A DNA stretch of 64,000 nt from Methyloversatilis discipulorum (GTDB taxonomy: Bacteria; Pseudomonadota; Gammaproteobacteria; Burkholderiales; Rhodocyclaceae): positions 49,055-113,054 of the forward strand of contig NZ_JADMJL010000024.1 of assembly GCF_018780585.1 (NCBI RefSeq), in the 5' to 3' direction. Shown here in pieces: positions 38,876-49,789 of this stretch; within the stretch, counting starts at the first letter, position 1, and every line of letters starts with the position of its first letter. The notes below the pieces were generated by a model that searched no databases, had not been told where the DNA came from, and saw nothing but the letters and a program-made list of their open reading frames with translations. The position numbers and the translations under genes were made by a program.

Positions 38876-41374
38876 ATGCAGGAGGCGCATTTGCCGTCCG
38901 CCGACACCCCGCAGCCCAAACAGATCCCGAACGACAGACGCCTGCGCCACCGCATGGATGCGAATGCGCGCAGCCTGTCGCCTGGTAATCGCCTGTTCCT
39001 GCTGTGGCCGTTGATCGCCATCGTGCTGTTGCTGCTGGCGCTGGCCGCGCTGAGCATGGAAATCATGTCCGGCGCCCGCGCCTATGTCAGCGGCGAGAGC
39101 CTGTGGAGCAAAGGGCAGAAGGCGGCGGTGATGCACCTGCTCGATTACGTCGCCTCGGGCGACCAGGCCGACTACGCCGACTACCGCCGCAACATCGGCG
39201 TCACGCTCGGTGACCGCCGGGCACGCGAAGCGCTCGACCGACCGGACCCTGACCGCGCCGCCGCAGCCGAAGGCTTCCTCGATGGCGGCAACGACGCGGG
39301 CGACGTGCCCAGCCTGATCCGCCTGTTCGTCTGGTTCCGCTGGGCGCCACCGATGCGCGAGGCAATCGATCTGTGGACCGAAGGCGACCGGCTGATCGGC
39401 GAGATCGACACCGTGGCGCGCGTGGCCCACGGCCAGATCAGCGGCGGCGGCCTGACGGCCGACGAGCGCACGGTGCTGACGATGCGCGTGCGCCAGCTCG
39501 ATGACGAACTGGAGTCGGTGGCCGTCCGCTTCTCATGGACGCTCGGCGACATTTCGCGCCGCATACACCGCGGCCTGAATGTCGCCATGCTGGTGGTCAG
39601 CAGCCTGTCGCTGGTCGTCGGCGTGATGTTGACGCGACGCATGCTGCGCGAGTCGCAGCAGGTCGAACTCGATCTGCGAACGAGCGAAGCCAGCCTGCGT
39701 GAGGCTCAGCGCCTCGCCGAAGTGGGCAGCTGGTCGCACCGCGTCGATCGTGGGCAGACCGAGTGGTCGGACCAGGCGCGGCGCATGCTGGGAGGCGAGG
39801 ACGGCGGCTGGATGCCCGCGTGGGGCGACTATCTCGACCGCATCGCCGATGCCGATCGCGGTCGCATCGAAGCGGCATGGAAGGCGGCGCGCAGCGAGGG
39901 CCGGCCGTATGAGGCCGAGTACCGCATCCAAGTCCCCGGTCGCGGCCAACGCTGGATACACGAGCGCGGCAATCCGGTCAGCGACGCCAGCGGCGAGGTG
40001 GTCGTCATCGACGGCACGGTGATGGACGTATCCAAACGCCGCGACGCGGAAGAGCGCGTCCGCCAGCTCGCCCACTACGACGAGCTGACCGGCCTGCCCA
40101 ACCGCACCCTGTTCCAGATCGAACTGCAGCGCGCGCTGGTCGCCGCACACGCGCTGGACACGCGGCTCGCGCTGATGTTCATCGACCTCGACCGCTTCAA
40201 GATCATCAACGACACGCTGGGGCACGACGCCGGCGATCTGGTGCTGGTCGAGGTGGCGCAGCGCCTGCGCGCCTCGCTGCGCGACACCGACATCGTCGCC
40301 CGCCTGGGCGGCGACGAGTTCGTCGTGCTGATCGAAGGCATCGAAGCCAACAGCGAGGCCGCAGCCGTTGCGCAGAAGGTGCTCGAACAGATCGGTCGTC
40401 CGATCGCCATCGACGAGCGCGACTACTCGGTCACCGCCAGCGTCGGCATCAGTCAGTACCCGACCGACGGTCAGGACGTGCAGACCCTGCGCAAGAACGC
40501 CGATCTCGCGATGTATCGCGCCAAGGAAAAAGGTAAGAACCAGTACGAGTTCTACTCCGTATACATGAGCCGGCGCTCGTCGCAGCAGCTGGCGCTGGAG
40601 GCGGATCTGCGCCAGGCACTGGAACGCGGCGAACTGGTCGTGCATTACCAGCCGCGGGTGCGCGTGGCAGGCGGCGCGGCACGTATCGTCGGCTGCGAGG
40701 CGCTGCTGCGCTGGCAGCACCCGCAGCGCGGCCTGCTGCCGCCCGGCCAGTTCGTAGGCATTGCGGAGGAAACCGGCCTCATCGTGCAGATCGGCCTGTG
40801 GGTGCTCGAAACCGCCTGCCGCCAGAACGCCGCGTGGCGTCAGGCCGGGCTGCCACCGATCAGCGTGTCGGTCAATGTATCGGCCCGTCAGCTGGGCGAT
40901 CGCGGCTTTGCCGACCAGGTCGGCCGCGTGCTCGAACACAGCGGCATGGCGGCTGACGCGCTGGAGCTGGAAATCACCGAAAGCCTGCTGATGGATCACC
41001 CCGAGCGTTCGGTCAAGCTGCTGCATGCGCTCAACGCGCTCGGCGTGCGCATTGCCATCGACGATTTCGGCACCGGCCACTCGTCGCTCGCCTACCTGAA
41101 GCGTTTCCCGATCGACTGCATCAAGATAGACCGCGCCTTCGTCGCCGATCTGCCCGACGAGACGGACGCCTGTTCGATCGCCCGCGCCATCGTCGCGCTG
41201 GCGCACAGCCTGCAGCGGTCAGTCGTGGCGGAGGGCGTCGAGACCGCGGCGCAGCGCGACTTCCTGCTGCAGCAGGGCTGTGACGAGTTCCAGGGCTTCC
41301 TGTTCAGCGCAGCGGTAGACGCCGACACCTTCGCGACGCTGCACAAGGCGGCGGCCGAGCCGGTAAACGCCTGA
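38876..41374 (+). CDS. Membrane-bound PAS-GGDEF-EAL protein
   Basis: An 832-residue cyclic-di-GMP enzyme. TM helix at about 41-62, a periplasmic sensor segment of roughly 170 residues, second helix near 234-252, PAS domain (about 270-395), GGDEF domain with intact GGDEF at 478-482 and the inhibitory site RDTD at 469-472, then an EAL domain with EALLRW at 608-613. The EAL catalytic set appears complete (NVSARQ, ELEITES, IDDFGTGHSS, CIKIDRAFV, VAEGVET). So both synthesis and hydrolysis look possible, with GGDEF feedback inhibition. ATG 38876 is used; TTG 38891 behind AGGAGG is an alternative start. Divergent from the sensor kinase, 193 bases apart. Confidence 0.93.
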   Translation: MQEAHLPSADTPQPKQIPNDRRLRHRMDANARSLSPGNRLFLLWPLIAIVLLLLALAALSMEIMSGARAYVSGESLWSKGQKAAVMHLLDYVASGDQADYADYRRNIGVTLGDRRAREALDRPDPDRAAAAEGFLDGGNDAGDVPSLIRLFVWFRWAPPMREAIDLWTEGDRLIGEIDTVARVAHGQISGGGLTADERTVLTMRVRQLDDELESVAVRFSWTLGDISRRIHRGLNVAMLVVSSLSLVVGVMLTRRMLRESQQVELDLRTSEASLREAQRLAEVGSWSHRVDRGQTEWSDQARRMLGGEDGGWMPAWGDYLDRIADADRGRIEAAWKAARSEGRPYEAEYRIQVPGRGQRWIHERGNPVSDASGEVVVIDGTVMDVSKRRDAEERVRQLAHYDELTGLPNRTLFQIELQRALVAAHALDTRLALMFIDLDRFKIINDTLGHDAGDLVLVEVAQRLRASLRDTDIVARLGGDEFVVLIEGIEANSEAAAVAQKVLEQIGRPIAIDERDYSVTASVGISQYPTDGQDVQTLRKNADLAMYRAKEKGKNQYEFYSVYMSRRSSQQLALEADLRQALERGELVVHYQPRVRVAGGAARIVGCEALLRWQHPQRGLLPPGQFVGIAEETGLIVQIGLWVLETACRQNAAWRQAGLPPISVSVNVSARQLGDRGFADQVGRVLEHSGMAADALELEITESLLMDHPERSVKLLHALNALGVRIAIDDFGTGHSSLAYLKRFPIDCIKIDRAFVADLPDETDACSIARAIVALAHSLQRSVVAEGVETAAQRDFLLQQGCDEFQGFLFSAAVDADTFATLHKAAAEPVNA

Positions 41375-41402
41375 TAGTCCGGGACTGCAGGTTGCGGTGC
41401 GG

Positions 41403-41408
41403 TAGAAT
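41403..41408 (+). promoter_or_regulatory. -10 of the rnpB promoter
   Basis: TAGAAT seven bases before the RNase P RNA 5' end; no clear -35. Confidence 0.5.
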
Positions 41409-41414
41409 CCGCGC

Positions 41415-41817
41415 CGGAAGTCCGCCGGGCAACCGCGGCGCGCAAGCGCGGAGGAAAGTCCGGGCCCCGCAGAGCAGGATGCCGGCTAACGGCCGGGCGC
41501 AGCAAGCCGCGTGAAAGCGCGGCCCAAGGCGACGGAAAGTGGAACAGAAAACATACCGCCGATGGCCGCAAGGCACAGGCAAGGTTGAAATGGTGCGCCT
41601 TCGGGCGGGCGGCAACGCCGGGTAAGAGCCCACCGCGTGTGCGGCAACGTGCACGGCATGCAAAACCCCATCCGGGGCAAGGCCAAATAGGGAAGCCATG
41701 ACGCGGCTCGCGTCGCTTCCGGGTAGGCTGCTCGAGCGGCGTGGTAACACGTCGCCCAGATGAATGGTTGCCGGTGCGTTCGCGCACAACAGAACCCGGC
41801 TTACAGGCGGACTTCCA
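41415..41817 (+). ncRNA. rnpB: RNase P RNA (class A)
   Basis: Catalytic RNA of RNase P, about 400 bases. The 5' GGAAGTCCGCC and 3' GGCGGACTTCC form the closing P1 helix. Universally conserved blocks are present: GAGGAAAGTCCGGGC (about 41450), GACGGAAAGTGG...ACAGAAAA (about 41530), GGTAAGAGCCCACCGCG (about 41620), CAAATAGGG (about 41683), GCCCAGATGAATGGTTGCC (about 41753) and ACAGAACCCGGCTTAC near the 3' end. Ends are given to within a few bases. Small open frames inside this gene are not coding. Confidence 0.95.
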
Positions 41818-42038
41818 CTCCTGCCCGGTCCGTCTCCCGCATTTCCCCCACTCGGCTGCACACCCGCCCCACTTTCGTCCACTTCGCCCCACGAACCGGC
41901 ATGGCGCGGGCATTTGCTCACACCCCACATTCAGTTCATTTTCTATCCCATTAAAAACAAAGGGTTTTTATTTCACGACTTTGTGGAATATTACCGCTAA
42001 GTCCTTGTTGCAGAAATAGATTTGGCGCATTCCAGCTA
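41818..42038. other. AT-rich intergenic stretch before mraZ
   Basis: The 347 bases between rnpB and mraZ hold no gene. The part from about 41935 to 42030 is clearly AT-richer than the rest of the window. It contains a weak A/T hairpin TAAAAAC/GTTTTTA (41952-41958 with 41964-41970) that could end rnpB, then the mraZ promoter region from 42039. Confidence 0.6.
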
Positions 42039-42067
42039 TTGACCACCCGCTGCTTGATGGCTAAAGT
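42039..42067 (+). promoter_or_regulatory. Sigma70 promoter of the dcw cluster
   Basis: -35 TTGACC (42039-42044), exactly 17 bases of spacer, -10 TAAAGT (42062-42067); expected start near 42074, about 90 bases before the mraZ ATG. This matches the location of the mra promoter that drives the cluster in other proteobacteria. Confidence 0.7.
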
Positions 42068-42104
42068 GGAGCAATATTGGATAAGAAGTGGAGTGATTGT
42101 GGGA
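42066..42104 (+). promoter_or_regulatory. Putative MraZ operator: four TGGR boxes, 11-bp period
   Basis: TGGA at 42067, TGGA at 42078, TGGA at 42089 and TGGG at 42100, three of them preceded by G. The boxes are 11 bases apart, on the same face of the helix. MraZ is known to bind direct TGGG-type repeats upstream of its own gene. The array overlaps the last base of the -10 and the transcription start, suiting autorepression. Confidence 0.65.
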
Positions 42105-42164
42105 AAGACAACTCTGACCGCCACTCCAGCCCGTCGCTGCTGACGGGCTCACACGGGCACGCGC

Positions 42165-42617
42165 ATGTTCTACGGGACGACCCGCCTCACCATGGATGAC
42201 AAGCACCGCATCGTCATCCCCGCTCGTCCGCGCAAGAAGCTGATGGACATGTGCGAGGGCGAGGTGGTGATGACGGCGCGCACCCGCGAGCACATCCTTC
42301 TCTATCCGCTGCCCGAATTCGAGGCCCTGCTCGCCCGCCTCGACCAGCTGCCCGACCTCGATCAGGCCAGCAACGATTTCAAGCTCAGCTTCACCGCCAA
42401 TGCGCGCGACGAATCCATCGATCGCGCCGGCCGCCTGCTGCTCGGCGCCGACCTGCGCGAACGCGCCGGCCTGACCAAGGGCGTCATGCTGGTCGGCCGC
42501 GGCAACCGCTTCGAACTGTGGGACGAAGGCCGCTGGAACGCCGAGGCCGCTGCACGTGACGCCCGCGAGGGCGCAGTGCCCCTGCCGTCTGAAGTCATCA
42601 GTTCCTTCAGGCTCTGA
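42165..42617 (+). CDS. mraZ: Transcriptional regulator MraZ
   Basis: A 150-residue AbrB-like DNA-binding protein that represses the dcw promoter. MraZ has two copies of a DxxxR fold motif: the first is DDKHRIVIPARPRKK (residues 11-25), the second DRAGRLLLGADLRERAGL (about 87-104). In both, one usual residue is changed (Gly to His in the first, Pro to Gly in the second). The end is FELWDEGRWNAE, typical. The ribosome site is weak. First gene of the dcw cluster; instead of the usual tight junction, 192 bases containing two repeats separate it from rsmH. Confidence 0.93.
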   Translation: MFYGTTRLTMDDKHRIVIPARPRKKLMDMCEGEVVMTARTREHILLYPLPEFEALLARLDQLPDLDQASNDFKLSFTANARDESIDRAGRLLLGADLRERAGLTKGVMLVGRGNRFELWDEGRWNAEAAARDAREGAVPLPSEVISSFRL

Positions 42618-42625
42618 GAATGTTG

Positions 42626-42695
42626 CCCCCACGCTCACTTCGTTCGCTGCCCCCCGAGGGGGCTGCGCTCGCCCTTGGGACGGCCCGGCGGGCGG
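42626..42695. repeat. Intergenic repeat, copy 1
   Basis: About 70 bases opening CCCCCACGCTCACTTCGTTC, with an internal CCCCCCGAGGGGG palindrome and ending GGCCCGGCGGGCGGC. Tandem with copy 2, which starts 78 bases later; related to the element at 49790. Begins 9 bases after the mraZ stop. Confidence 0.85.
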
Positions 42696-42703
42696 CTGTC
42701 GTG

Positions 42704-42774
42704 CCCCCACGCTCACTTCGTTCGCTGCCCTCCGACGGCGCTACGCCTGCACATTGGGCGGCCCGGCGGGCGGC
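42704..42774. repeat. Intergenic repeat, copy 2
   Basis: Same opening 20 bases and the same GGCCCGGCGGGCGGC end as copy 1, but the centre has diverged (CTCCGACGGCGCTACGCC), losing the perfect palindrome. It ends 35 bases before the rsmH ATG. Confidence 0.85.
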
Positions 42775-42809
42775 GCTTCCTTCCTCGCAGAAGTTCGGGC
42801 GGGGTTGAG

Positions 42810-43724
42810 ATGGAACACATCCCCGTACTGCTCGCCGAGGCGCTCGACGCACTGGCGGTGCGTCCCGATGGCGTTTACGTCGATGGCACCTTCGGTCGCG
42901 GCGGGCACAGCCGCGCGCTGCTCGCGCGCCTGGGTCCAGGCGGCCGGCTGATCGCGCTCGATCGCGATCCGTCCGCCATCGCAGCCGGCCAGGCCATCAC
43001 CGACCCGCGTTTCACGCTGGTGCACGCGCGCTTCGCGGAAATGGGTGCAGTACTCGAACAACTGGGCGTGCACGGCGTGGATGGCGTGCTGCTCGATATC
43101 GGCGTGTCGTCACCGCAGCTCGACGAAGCTGCGCGCGGCATGAGTTTCAGGCAGGACGCACCGCTGGACATGCGCATGGACACCAGCCGGGGCGAAACAG
43201 TGGCGCAGTGGCTCGCCCGCGCCGACGAAGCAGACATCAGGGAGGTCATCAGGGACTATGGCGAAGAACGGTTTGCTTCAGCGATTGCAAAGGCGATTGT
43301 TGCTGCTCGGAGCGAGCGGCCTGTCGACACCACATACCAGCTTGCCCAGATCGTGGCGGCCGCTGTCCGCACGCGCGAGGCGGGCCAGCATCCGGCGACG
43401 CGCAGCTTTCAAGCTCTACGGATTTTCATCAATCAGGAGCTTGAAGAGCTGTCGCTAGTGCTGCCGCAGGCGCTGGCTGCGCTCAGACCGGGCGGCCGGC
43501 TGGCGGTGATTTCCTTCCACTCGCTGGAAGACCGCATCGTCAAGCGCTACATGGCCGACCAGGCCTCGCCGCCGCAGCCACCGCGCAACCTGCCGCTGCG
43601 TGCCGACCAGCTGCCGAAGCCAACGATGAAACTGATCGGCCGCTTCCGCGCCGGCAACGACGAAGTCGCGCGCAATCCGCGCGCGCGCAGCGCCACGCTG
43701 CGCGTGGCCGAGAAGGTGGCCTGA
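42810..43724 (+). CDS. rsmH: 16S rRNA m4C1402 methyltransferase
   Basis: SAM-dependent methyltransferase (MraW) acting on C1402 of 16S rRNA, 304 residues. It begins [14 protein letters not shown], with the SAM site [15 protein letters not shown] at about 30-45, followed by [20 protein letters not shown] and the closing [16 protein letters not shown] 42810 is chosen because homologues begin at this point; an open frame extends into the repeat region. The Shine-Dalgarno (GGGGTTGAG) is poor and lies just after the repeats. Confidence 0.96.
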   Translation: MEHIPVLLAEALDALAVRPDGVYVDGTFGRGGHSRALLARLGPGGRLIALDRDPSAIAAGQAITDPRFTLVHARFAEMGAVLEQLGVHGVDGVLLDIGVSSPQLDEAARGMSFRQDAPLDMRMDTSRGETVAQWLARADEADIREVIRDYGEERFASAIAKAIVAARSERPVDTTYQLAQIVAAAVRTREAGQHPATRSFQALRIFINQELEELSLVLPQALAALRPGGRLAVISFHSLEDRIVKRYMADQASPPQPPRNLPLRADQLPKPTMKLIGRFRAGNDEVARNPRARSATLRVAEKVA

Positions 43725-43725
43725 C

Positions 43726-44001
43726 GTGCTGCGCCTGAACTTCGTGCTGATCGCCACGCTGGTCATCAGCGCCATCGCGCTGGTGTCGTCGCAGCACCGC
43801 TCGCGCGCGCTGCACACCGAACTCGAACGCGAGCTCACCCGCATGCGGGTACTCGAAACCGAGTGGGGCCAGCTGCAGATCGAACAGGGCTCGCTGGCCG
43901 CGCACGCGCGCATCGCCGGTCTGGCCGAATCCAAGCTCAAGATGCGCGCGCCGGAACGCGACCGCGTCATCGTCATCGACCCCTCCGAGGCCGGACAATG
44001 A
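43726..44001 (+). CDS. ftsL: Cell division protein FtsL
   Basis: A 91-residue bitopic divisome protein: one helix (about 5-21, FVLIATLVISAIALVSS), then a periplasmic leucine-zipper-like coiled coil (LHTELERELTRMRVLETEW). It starts at GTG 43726, one base after the rsmH stop, and overlaps ftsI by four bases. It works with FtsB and FtsQ to recruit and activate FtsW-FtsI. Confidence 0.93.
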   Translation: MLRLNFVLIATLVISAIALVSSQHRSRALHTELERELTRMRVLETEWGQLQIEQGSLAAHARIAGLAESKLKMRAPERDRVIVIDPSEAGQ

Positions 44002-45760
44002 AGTTCGCCCACAACCCGCTGCTCGCCGAACTGCTGCCCGCCTGGCGCGCCCGCCTGATGCTGGTGGTCATGATGGCGCTGTTCGGTGGTCTGGTTGCCC
44101 GCGCCTTCTGGCTGCAGGTGGTGAACGACGAGTTCTATCAGCGCAAGGGTGAGGAACGCTTCTCGCGTGTACTGCCGACCCCGGCCTCGCGCGGCCGTGT
44201 GCTCGACCGTAACGAACAGGTGCTGGCGATGAGCACCCAGGTGTCGGCCATCGTCGCCGAATCGCGCCCGACGCGTACCGACGCCAAGGCCAACCCGCGC
44301 GACATCGGCGCCGAGAAGCTCACGCCGGCGCAGATCCGCCAGCTGGCCGAACTGCTGGGCATGGATCATCGCGAGGTCGCGCGCAAGATTCCGGAAAACA
44401 GAGGGCGCAGCTACCTGAAGCGTCAGGTGCCGCCAGACGTCGCGAAACAGGTGCTGGCGCTGAAACTGCCGGGCATCCGCTCGGAGCCCGAGTACCGCCG
44501 CTACTACCCGCACGGCGAGGTCAGCGCGCACGTAGTCGGCTTCACAGGCATGGACGACAACGGTCTCGAAGGCATCGAACTGGCGATGAACCGGCCGCTC
44601 ACCGGCAAGGTCGGTTCGCGGCGCGTGATCACCGACGCCCGCCGCAACGTGGTCGAGGACGTCGAGGTACTGGCGCCGCCGCGCGACGGCGGCGACGTGC
44701 GGCTGGCCATCGATACCCGTCTGCAGTTCCTGGTGCACAGCCGGCTCAAGCAGGCGGTCAGCGAACACAAGGCGCGCGCCGGCAGCGCCGTGGTGGTCGA
44801 TTCGCGCACCGGCGAAGTGCTGGCGCTGGCCAACTGGCCCACCTACAACCCGAACAACCGCGAACAGCTGTCCGGCCCGCCGCTGCGCAACCGCGCCTTC
44901 ACCGACACCTACGAACCCGGTTCGACGATCAAGCCCTTCATCGCCGCGATGGCGCTGGAGAGCGGCCGCTACACCTTCGACACACCCGTCGACTGCGCCG
45001 GCAAGCTCACTTTCGGCCGCCACTCGATCGGCGACGCACACCCGCACGGCACGCTCAGTCTGGCCGAGGTGATCCAGAAGTCGTCGAACATCGGCGTCGC
45101 CAAGATCGCCGGCACCTTCAAACCGTCGGAAATGTGGCAAACGTACGATCAGCTCGGCTTCGGTTCGCCGCTGCGTCTCGGTTTCCCTGGTGAGGCGGGC
45201 GGCCGCCTGCGCCCGGCAGCGAACTGGAAGCCGGTCGAGCAGGCCACGATGTCCTACGGCCACGGCATGTCGGTCACGCTGATGCAGATGGCGCGCTCCT
45301 ATCTCGTGTTCGCGCGCGACGGCGACCTGATTCCGCTGTCGCTGACCCGCGTCGACACGCCGCCGATCAACGGCCTGCAGGTGTTCTCGGCACAGACCGC
45401 ACGCGAAGTGCGCCGCATGCTCGAAATGGCTGCCGGTGCCGGCGGCACCGCACCGAAGGCACAGATTCCGGGTTACCGCGTCGCCGGCAAGACCGGTACC
45501 GCGCACAAGCTCGAAGGCGGCAGCTACGCGAACAAGTACATCGCGTCCTTCGTCGGCTTCGCGCCGGTGTCCGACCCGCGCTACATCGTCGCGGTGATGA
45601 TCGACGAACCGTCCAACGGCGTGCACTACGGCGGTCAGGTCGCCGCCCCGGTGTTCTCCGACATCATGAATGCAACGCTGCGCGCCACCGGCGTACCGCC
45701 GGACGCGCCGGTGCCCGTGCTGCAGATGGCGCGCAACAGCGCCACCGGCAAGGAGGGCTG

Positions 45761-45764
<4 letters not shown>
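43998..45764 (+). CDS. ftsI: Septal peptidoglycan transpeptidase FtsI (PBP3)
   Basis: Class B penicillin-binding protein cross-linking septal peptidoglycan; 588 residues. N-terminal signal-anchor helix (MLVVMMALFGGLVARAFWL), the PBP dimer domain (RGRVLDRNEQVLA), and the transpeptidase with the three active-site motifs: STIK (in EPGSTIKPF, about residue 311), SSN (KSSNIGVAK, about 364) and KTGT (AGKTGTAH, about 498). The frame is open upstream but ATG 43998 overlaps ftsL and opens on the cytoplasmic tail. Confidence 0.97.
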
Positions 45765-47250
<1,486 letters not shown>

Positions 47251-47254
<4 letters not shown>

Positions 47255-48648
47255 GCGCACTATGGAAGGCCTCCGACGTCGCGGCCGCCTGCAATGGCAC
47301 GTTGAGCGGCCCGGACGTCGACATCGCCGGCTTCTCGACCGACAGCCGTGCGGTGAAGGCCGGCGACCTGTTCGTCGCGCTGCGCGGCGAGCGCTTCGAT
47401 GCGCATGACTTCATCGCCGACGTGCAGGCAGCGGGTGCGGCCACCGCGGTCGTCGCGTCGGACTGCACACACACCACGGGCACGCTGATCCGCGTTGCCG
47501 ACACCCGCGCGGCACTGGGCGACATCGCCCGCGCCTGGCGCAGCCGCTTCACGCTGCCGCTGATCGGCGTCACCGGCAGCAACGGCAAGACCACGGTGAA
47601 GGAAATGATCGCCGCCATCCTGCGCGCGCACGCGCTCGGCGTCGGCTGGAATCCGGACACGACGGTACTGTCCACGCGCGGCAACCTGAACAACGATGTC
47701 GGCGTTCCGCTGATGCTGTTCGGTCTGCGCGACACGCACCGCATGGCGGTGATCGAGATGGGCATGAACCACCCGGGCGAGATCGCCTGGCTGGCCGGCA
47801 TGGCGAAACCGACCGTGGCGCTGGTGAACAACGCCCAGCGCGAGCACCTCGAATTCATGAACAGCGTGGCCGAAGTCGCACGCGAAAACGGCGACGTGTT
47901 CGATGCGCTCGGTGCGGACGGCATCGCCGTGGTCAATGCCGACGACGATTTTGCCGACTACTGGTGCGGACGCAACGCAGCACGACGCGTGCTGCGCTTC
48001 GGTCTCGACCACGCCGCCGAAGTCTTCGCCACCGCCACGCCGGAAGGGCTGGGCTACCGTCTCGACCTGCGCGGCGCCTTCGGCACGGCGCGCATCACGC
48101 TGCGCGTGCCCGGCCTGCACAACGCGCGCAACGCGCTGTGCGCCGCCACTGCCGCGCTGGCCGCGGGTGCCGACATGGCTGCCGTGGTGTGGGCGCTGAA
48201 CCGCTTCGAAGGCGTCAAGGGCCGCCAGCAGGTACGCGTCGGACTCGCCGGCAGCACGGTGATCGACGACAGTTACAACGCCAACCCCGATTCCGTGCGC
48301 GCCGCCATCGATGTCCTCGCCACCGCAGCGGGCCGGCGCATCCTGGTGCTCGGCGACATGGGCGAGGTCGGAGACCAGGGCCCCGAATTCCACCGCGAAG
48401 CCGGCGCCTATGCGCGCGAACGCGGCATCGACGCGCTGCACGCGCTCGGTGAAGCCTCCACGTACGCCGTCGCCGCCTTCGGCACCGGCGCCCTCCACTA
48501 CGCCGATCACGCCTCGATCGCCGACGCGCTGCGCCCCCTGCTCGACGCCCGCACCACGGTGCTGGTGAAGGGCTCGCGCTTCATGCGCATGGAACGCGTC
48601 GCCGAGGCGCTGCTCGCACACACCGGACAGGACAACCATGCTTCTTGA
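47251..48648 (+). CDS. murF: UDP-MurNAc-tripeptide-D-Ala-D-Ala ligase
   Basis: Adds the D-Ala-D-Ala dipeptide, finishing the soluble UDP-MurNAc-pentapeptide. 465 residues: N-terminal domain [20 protein letters not shown] loop [14 protein letters not shown] (about 105-118), the [10 protein letters not shown] motif, and the C-terminal [20 protein letters not shown] overlaps the murE stop; the 3' end overlaps mraY by 11 bases. Confidence 0.97.
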
Positions 48649-49726
48649 ACTTGCCCGCTGGCTGGCGCAGGACATTCGTGCATTCAACGTATTCAACTAC
48701 ATCACGCTGCGCGCAGTGCTGGCGATGATGAGCTCGCTGGCCATCTGCTGGATGTTCGGCCCGATGCTCATCCGCAAGCTGACCGAGTACAAGATCGGCC
48801 AGGCGGTGCGCGACGACGGTCCGAAATCGCATCTGACCAAGGCCGGCACGCCGACCATGGGCGGCGCCCTCATCCTGATCGCGCTCGGGGTCACCACGCT
48901 GCTGTGGGCCGACCTGTCGAATCGCTACGTCTGGGTGGTGCTCATCGTCACGCTGGGCTTCGGCGCGGTAGGCTGGGTGGACGACTGGCGCAAGGTGGTC
49001 CATCGCAATCCGAAAGGCCTGCCGGCCAAACCGAAATTCTTCTGGTCCTCGGTGTTCGCCGCCGGGGCAGCGGTGTACCTCGGCCTGACCGCCCAGGTCC
49101 CGGCCCAGCTCGAACTGATCGTGCCCTTCTTCAAGACCGTGGCCTACCCGCTCGGCGCCATCGGCTTCATGGTGCTCACCTACTTCGTCATCGTCGGCAC
49201 CAGCCACGCGGTGAACCTGACTGACGGCCTCGACGGCCTCGCCACGATGCCGGCGGTGATGGTCAGCGGCGCGCTGGCCATCTTCGCCTACGTCGCCGGC
49301 AACGCCGTGTTCTCGCGCTACCTCGGCGTGCCCTTCATTCCGGGCGCCGGCGAGCTGGCCATCTTCTGTGGCGCGCTGTGCGGCGCCGGCCTCGGCTTCC
49401 TGTGGTTCAACGCCTACCCGGCCGAAGTGTTCATGGGCGACGTCGGCGCACTGGCGCTGGGCGCCGCGCTCGGCACCGTGGCGGTGATCGTGCGTCAGGA
49501 AATCGTGCTGTTCATCATGGGCGGCCTGTTCGTCGCCGAAACGCTGTCGGTGATGATCCAGGTGCTCTACTTCAAGTGGTCCGGCGGCAAGCGCATCTTC
49601 CGCATGGCGCCGCTGCACCACCACTACGAGCTCGGCGGCTGGAAGGAAACGCAGGTGGTCGTGCGCTTCTGGATCATCACGCTGATGCTGGTGCTGTTCG
49701 GTCTGTCCACGCTGAAGCTGCGGTAA
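48638..49726 (+). CDS. mraY: Phospho-MurNAc-pentapeptide transferase
   Basis: Integral membrane enzyme making lipid I on undecaprenyl phosphate. 362 residues and ten helices. The conserved cytoplasmic loops are visible: [16 protein letters not shown] (catalytic Asp), [10 protein letters not shown] and [16 protein letters not shown]. Its TAA stop overlaps the ATG of the duplicated murD fragment (TAATG), which would be the normal tight mraY-murD junction. Confidence 0.97.
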   Translation: MLLELARWLAQDIRAFNVFNYITLRAVLAMMSSLAICWMFGPMLIRKLTEYKIGQAVRDDGPKSHLTKAGTPTMGGALILIALGVTTLLWADLSNRYVWVVLIVTLGFGAVGWVDDWRKVVHRNPKGLPAKPKFFWSSVFAAGAAVYLGLTAQVPAQLELIVPFFKTVAYPLGAIGFMVLTYFVIVGTSHAVNLTDGLDGLATMPAVMVSGALAIFAYVAGNAVFSRYLGVPFIPGAGELAIFCGALCGAGLGFLWFNAYPAEVFMGDVGALALGAALGTVAVIVRQEIVLFIMGGLFVAETLSVMIQVLYFKWSGGKRIFRMAPLHHHYELGGWKETQVVVRFWIITLMLVLFGLSTLKLR

Positions 49727-49740
49727 TGAGCCTCCTCGGA

Positions 49741-49780
49741 ACCCACGTCCTCGTCCTCGGCCTCGGTGAATCCGGCCTGG
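49741..49780 (+). repeat. 40-bp exact direct repeat, left copy
   Basis: Identical to 49962-50001 over 40 bases (ACCCACGTCC...TCCGGCCTGG), within a 54-base duplicated murD start that differs at three further positions. Confidence 0.95.
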
Positions 49781-49789
49781 AAATGACGA

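Noticed and set aside
41440..42019. Open frames overlapping and following rnpB, both strands
   Set aside because: They coincide with RNase P RNA or run into the AT-rich gap; no protein-like features or ribosome sites.
41935..42030. AT-rich patch as a horizontally acquired insertion or origin
   Set aside because: It is under 100 bases, has no repeats, DnaA boxes or mobile-element ends, and sits just before a core promoter where AT enrichment is expected.
42165..42617. mraZ as a pseudogene because of its altered motifs
   Set aside because: The frame is intact, both AbrB-like repeats are present and the end is typical; the substitutions are treated as divergence.
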